Source of the DNA: Pseudomonas sp. 21
GTDB lineage: Bacteria; Pseudomonadota; Gammaproteobacteria; Pseudomonadales; Pseudomonadaceae
Length of the DNA: 64,000 nt
Assembly: GCF_000955805.1 (NCBI RefSeq)
Contig: NZ_JYOA01000007.1
Coordinates: 93,382 to 157,381, forward strand
Direction: 5' to 3'
Shown here: one piece after another, positions 63,753 through 64,000 of the stretch
Layout: every line of letters starts with the position of its first letter
Position numbering within the stretch: position 1 is the stretch's first letter
Made by a program: the position numbers and the translations under genes
Notes under the pieces: model-generated
Database searches by the model: none
Told to the model about the DNA's origin: nothing
The model's input: the letters and a program-made list of their open reading frames with translations, nothing else

Positions 63753-63890
63753 TGTTCACGGGTATCGACACGTAGCGCCTGAATTGGGAGAACGCTGCCG
63801 CCACCTTCACCGGTGTCCGCAGGGCAACCCGGCTGCTGATCCGCTGCCCTGTTTTCGGGCAGTTTCCTCTCGCGTCGATACCCGTGCACA
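63753..63890. repeat. Inverted repeat flanking ~98 bp before phaC2
   Basis: TGTTCACGGGTATCGACACG (63753-63772) is matched by the complement of the segment at 63871-63890 with two differences, 13 bp of it perfect (CACGGGTATCGAC). Function unknown; operator pair, attenuator or small mobile relic are possible. Confidence 0.5.
63844..63865 (+). terminator. Small hairpin, possible phaZ terminator
   Basis: Stem CTGCCC / GGGCAG with a 7-nt loop followed by TTTCCT. It is weak as terminators go. Confidence 0.4.
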
Positions 63891-63991
63891 TCCCTCGAAC
63901 CGGCGACAGGCGTCTGGAACGGGCCATTCCCGATTCTGGTACAGCCCTTGCGTCGCCATTGGCAGGTCGGACCCTTCATGGAGTGCTGTTC

Positions 63992-64000
63992 ATGCGAGAG
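63992..64000 (+). CDS. phaC2: PHA synthase PhaC2, first three codons (cut by window edge)
   Basis: ATG CGA GAG at 63992-64000 reads Met-Arg-Glu, as PhaC2 of P. aeruginosa begins (from memory). GGAG lies about 8 nt upstream. The place after phaZ is the standard location of phaC2. Confidence 0.6.

Larger units (their letters stand above)
63651..63991. other. phaZ-phaC2 intergenic region with long inverted repeat
   Basis: A 341-nt gap with no gene. It contains AACAACAA (63738-63745), a Crc-type motif; a 20-nt inverted repeat (63753-63772 and 63871-63890, 18 of 20 positions); a small hairpin CTGCCC / GGGCAG with TTT (63844-63865); and the phaC2 ribosome site (GGAG near 63980). Confidence 0.6.

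Overview
The window is high-GC chromosomal DNA from a Pseudomonas species. Nearly every gene is a recognisable Pseudomonas housekeeping or core-accessory gene. The gene order follows two segments of the P. aeruginosa PAO1 map (from memory: PA0508 down to about PA0454, then PA5046 up to PA5058). The intergenic REP hairpins are of the pseudomonad type. No rRNA, tRNA, CRISPR array, insertion sequence or prophage was seen. Species cannot be fixed from the sequence alone.

Layout. 0.4-7.5 kb: three paralogous ~600-residue acyl-CoA dehydrogenases with a membrane diguanylate cyclase between the second and third; the third has an overlapping PsrA-type operator upstream. 7.8-12.8 kb: a very small rod/hook-like protein and the biotin genes bioB-bioF-bioH-bioC-bioD, interrupted by REP hairpins. 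13-17.6 kb: a ComF-type phosphoribosyltransferase, a ModE regulator, a very short ModA-like exported protein, the SrkA/YihE kinase and a RarD transporter. 17.6-18.3 kb: a non-coding stretch packed with DnaA-box-like 9-mers. 18.3-26.3 kb: a GcvR-like ACT protein, an acetyltransferase, malate synthase G, an NCS1 permease, a 3-oxoadipate enol-lactonase-like hydrolase, a LysR regulator and a GST. 26.4-30.5 kb: an iron-responsive cell-surface signalling unit (ECF sigma, FecR-type anti-sigma, ferrichrome-type TonB receptor). 30.6-38.1 kb: a stand-alone PP2C phosphatase, an exported beta-propeller lyase-like protein, a second GST, small creD-linked genes, creD-creC-creB and an exported retropepsin-like protein. 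38.2-47 kb: a PlsC-type acyltransferase, two tandem DUF2780 proteins, a DHA2 drug exporter, a second retropepsin-like protein, a cold-shock protein, DbpA and a YccS-like FUSC membrane protein. 47-48.7 kb: an orphan solute-binding protein and a PAP2 lipoprotein. 48.8-60.4 kb: malic enzyme, an M48 lipoprotein protease, an SNase-like nuclease, rpmE, priA, argS, a SPOR protein, the heat-shock protease hslVU behind a sigma-32 promoter, and a DUF971 protein. 60.5-64 kb: the medium-chain PHA locus phaC1-phaZ and the first codons of phaC2, with a sigma-54 promoter and Crc-type motifs.

Functional links: acyl-CoA dehydrogenases supply or compete for the 3-hydroxyacyl-CoA pool used by PhaC; malate synthase and malic enzyme handle C2/C4 carbon; CreBC and Fiu are sensory units acting with their own neighbours. 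The points most worth a second look are the DnaA-box cluster, the junction between two origin-proximal segments of the PAO1 map (consistent with an inversion about the origin), the miniature ModA-like and rod-like proteins, the rpmE terminator inside the next gene's signal-peptide codons, and the N-terminally extended PhaZ.
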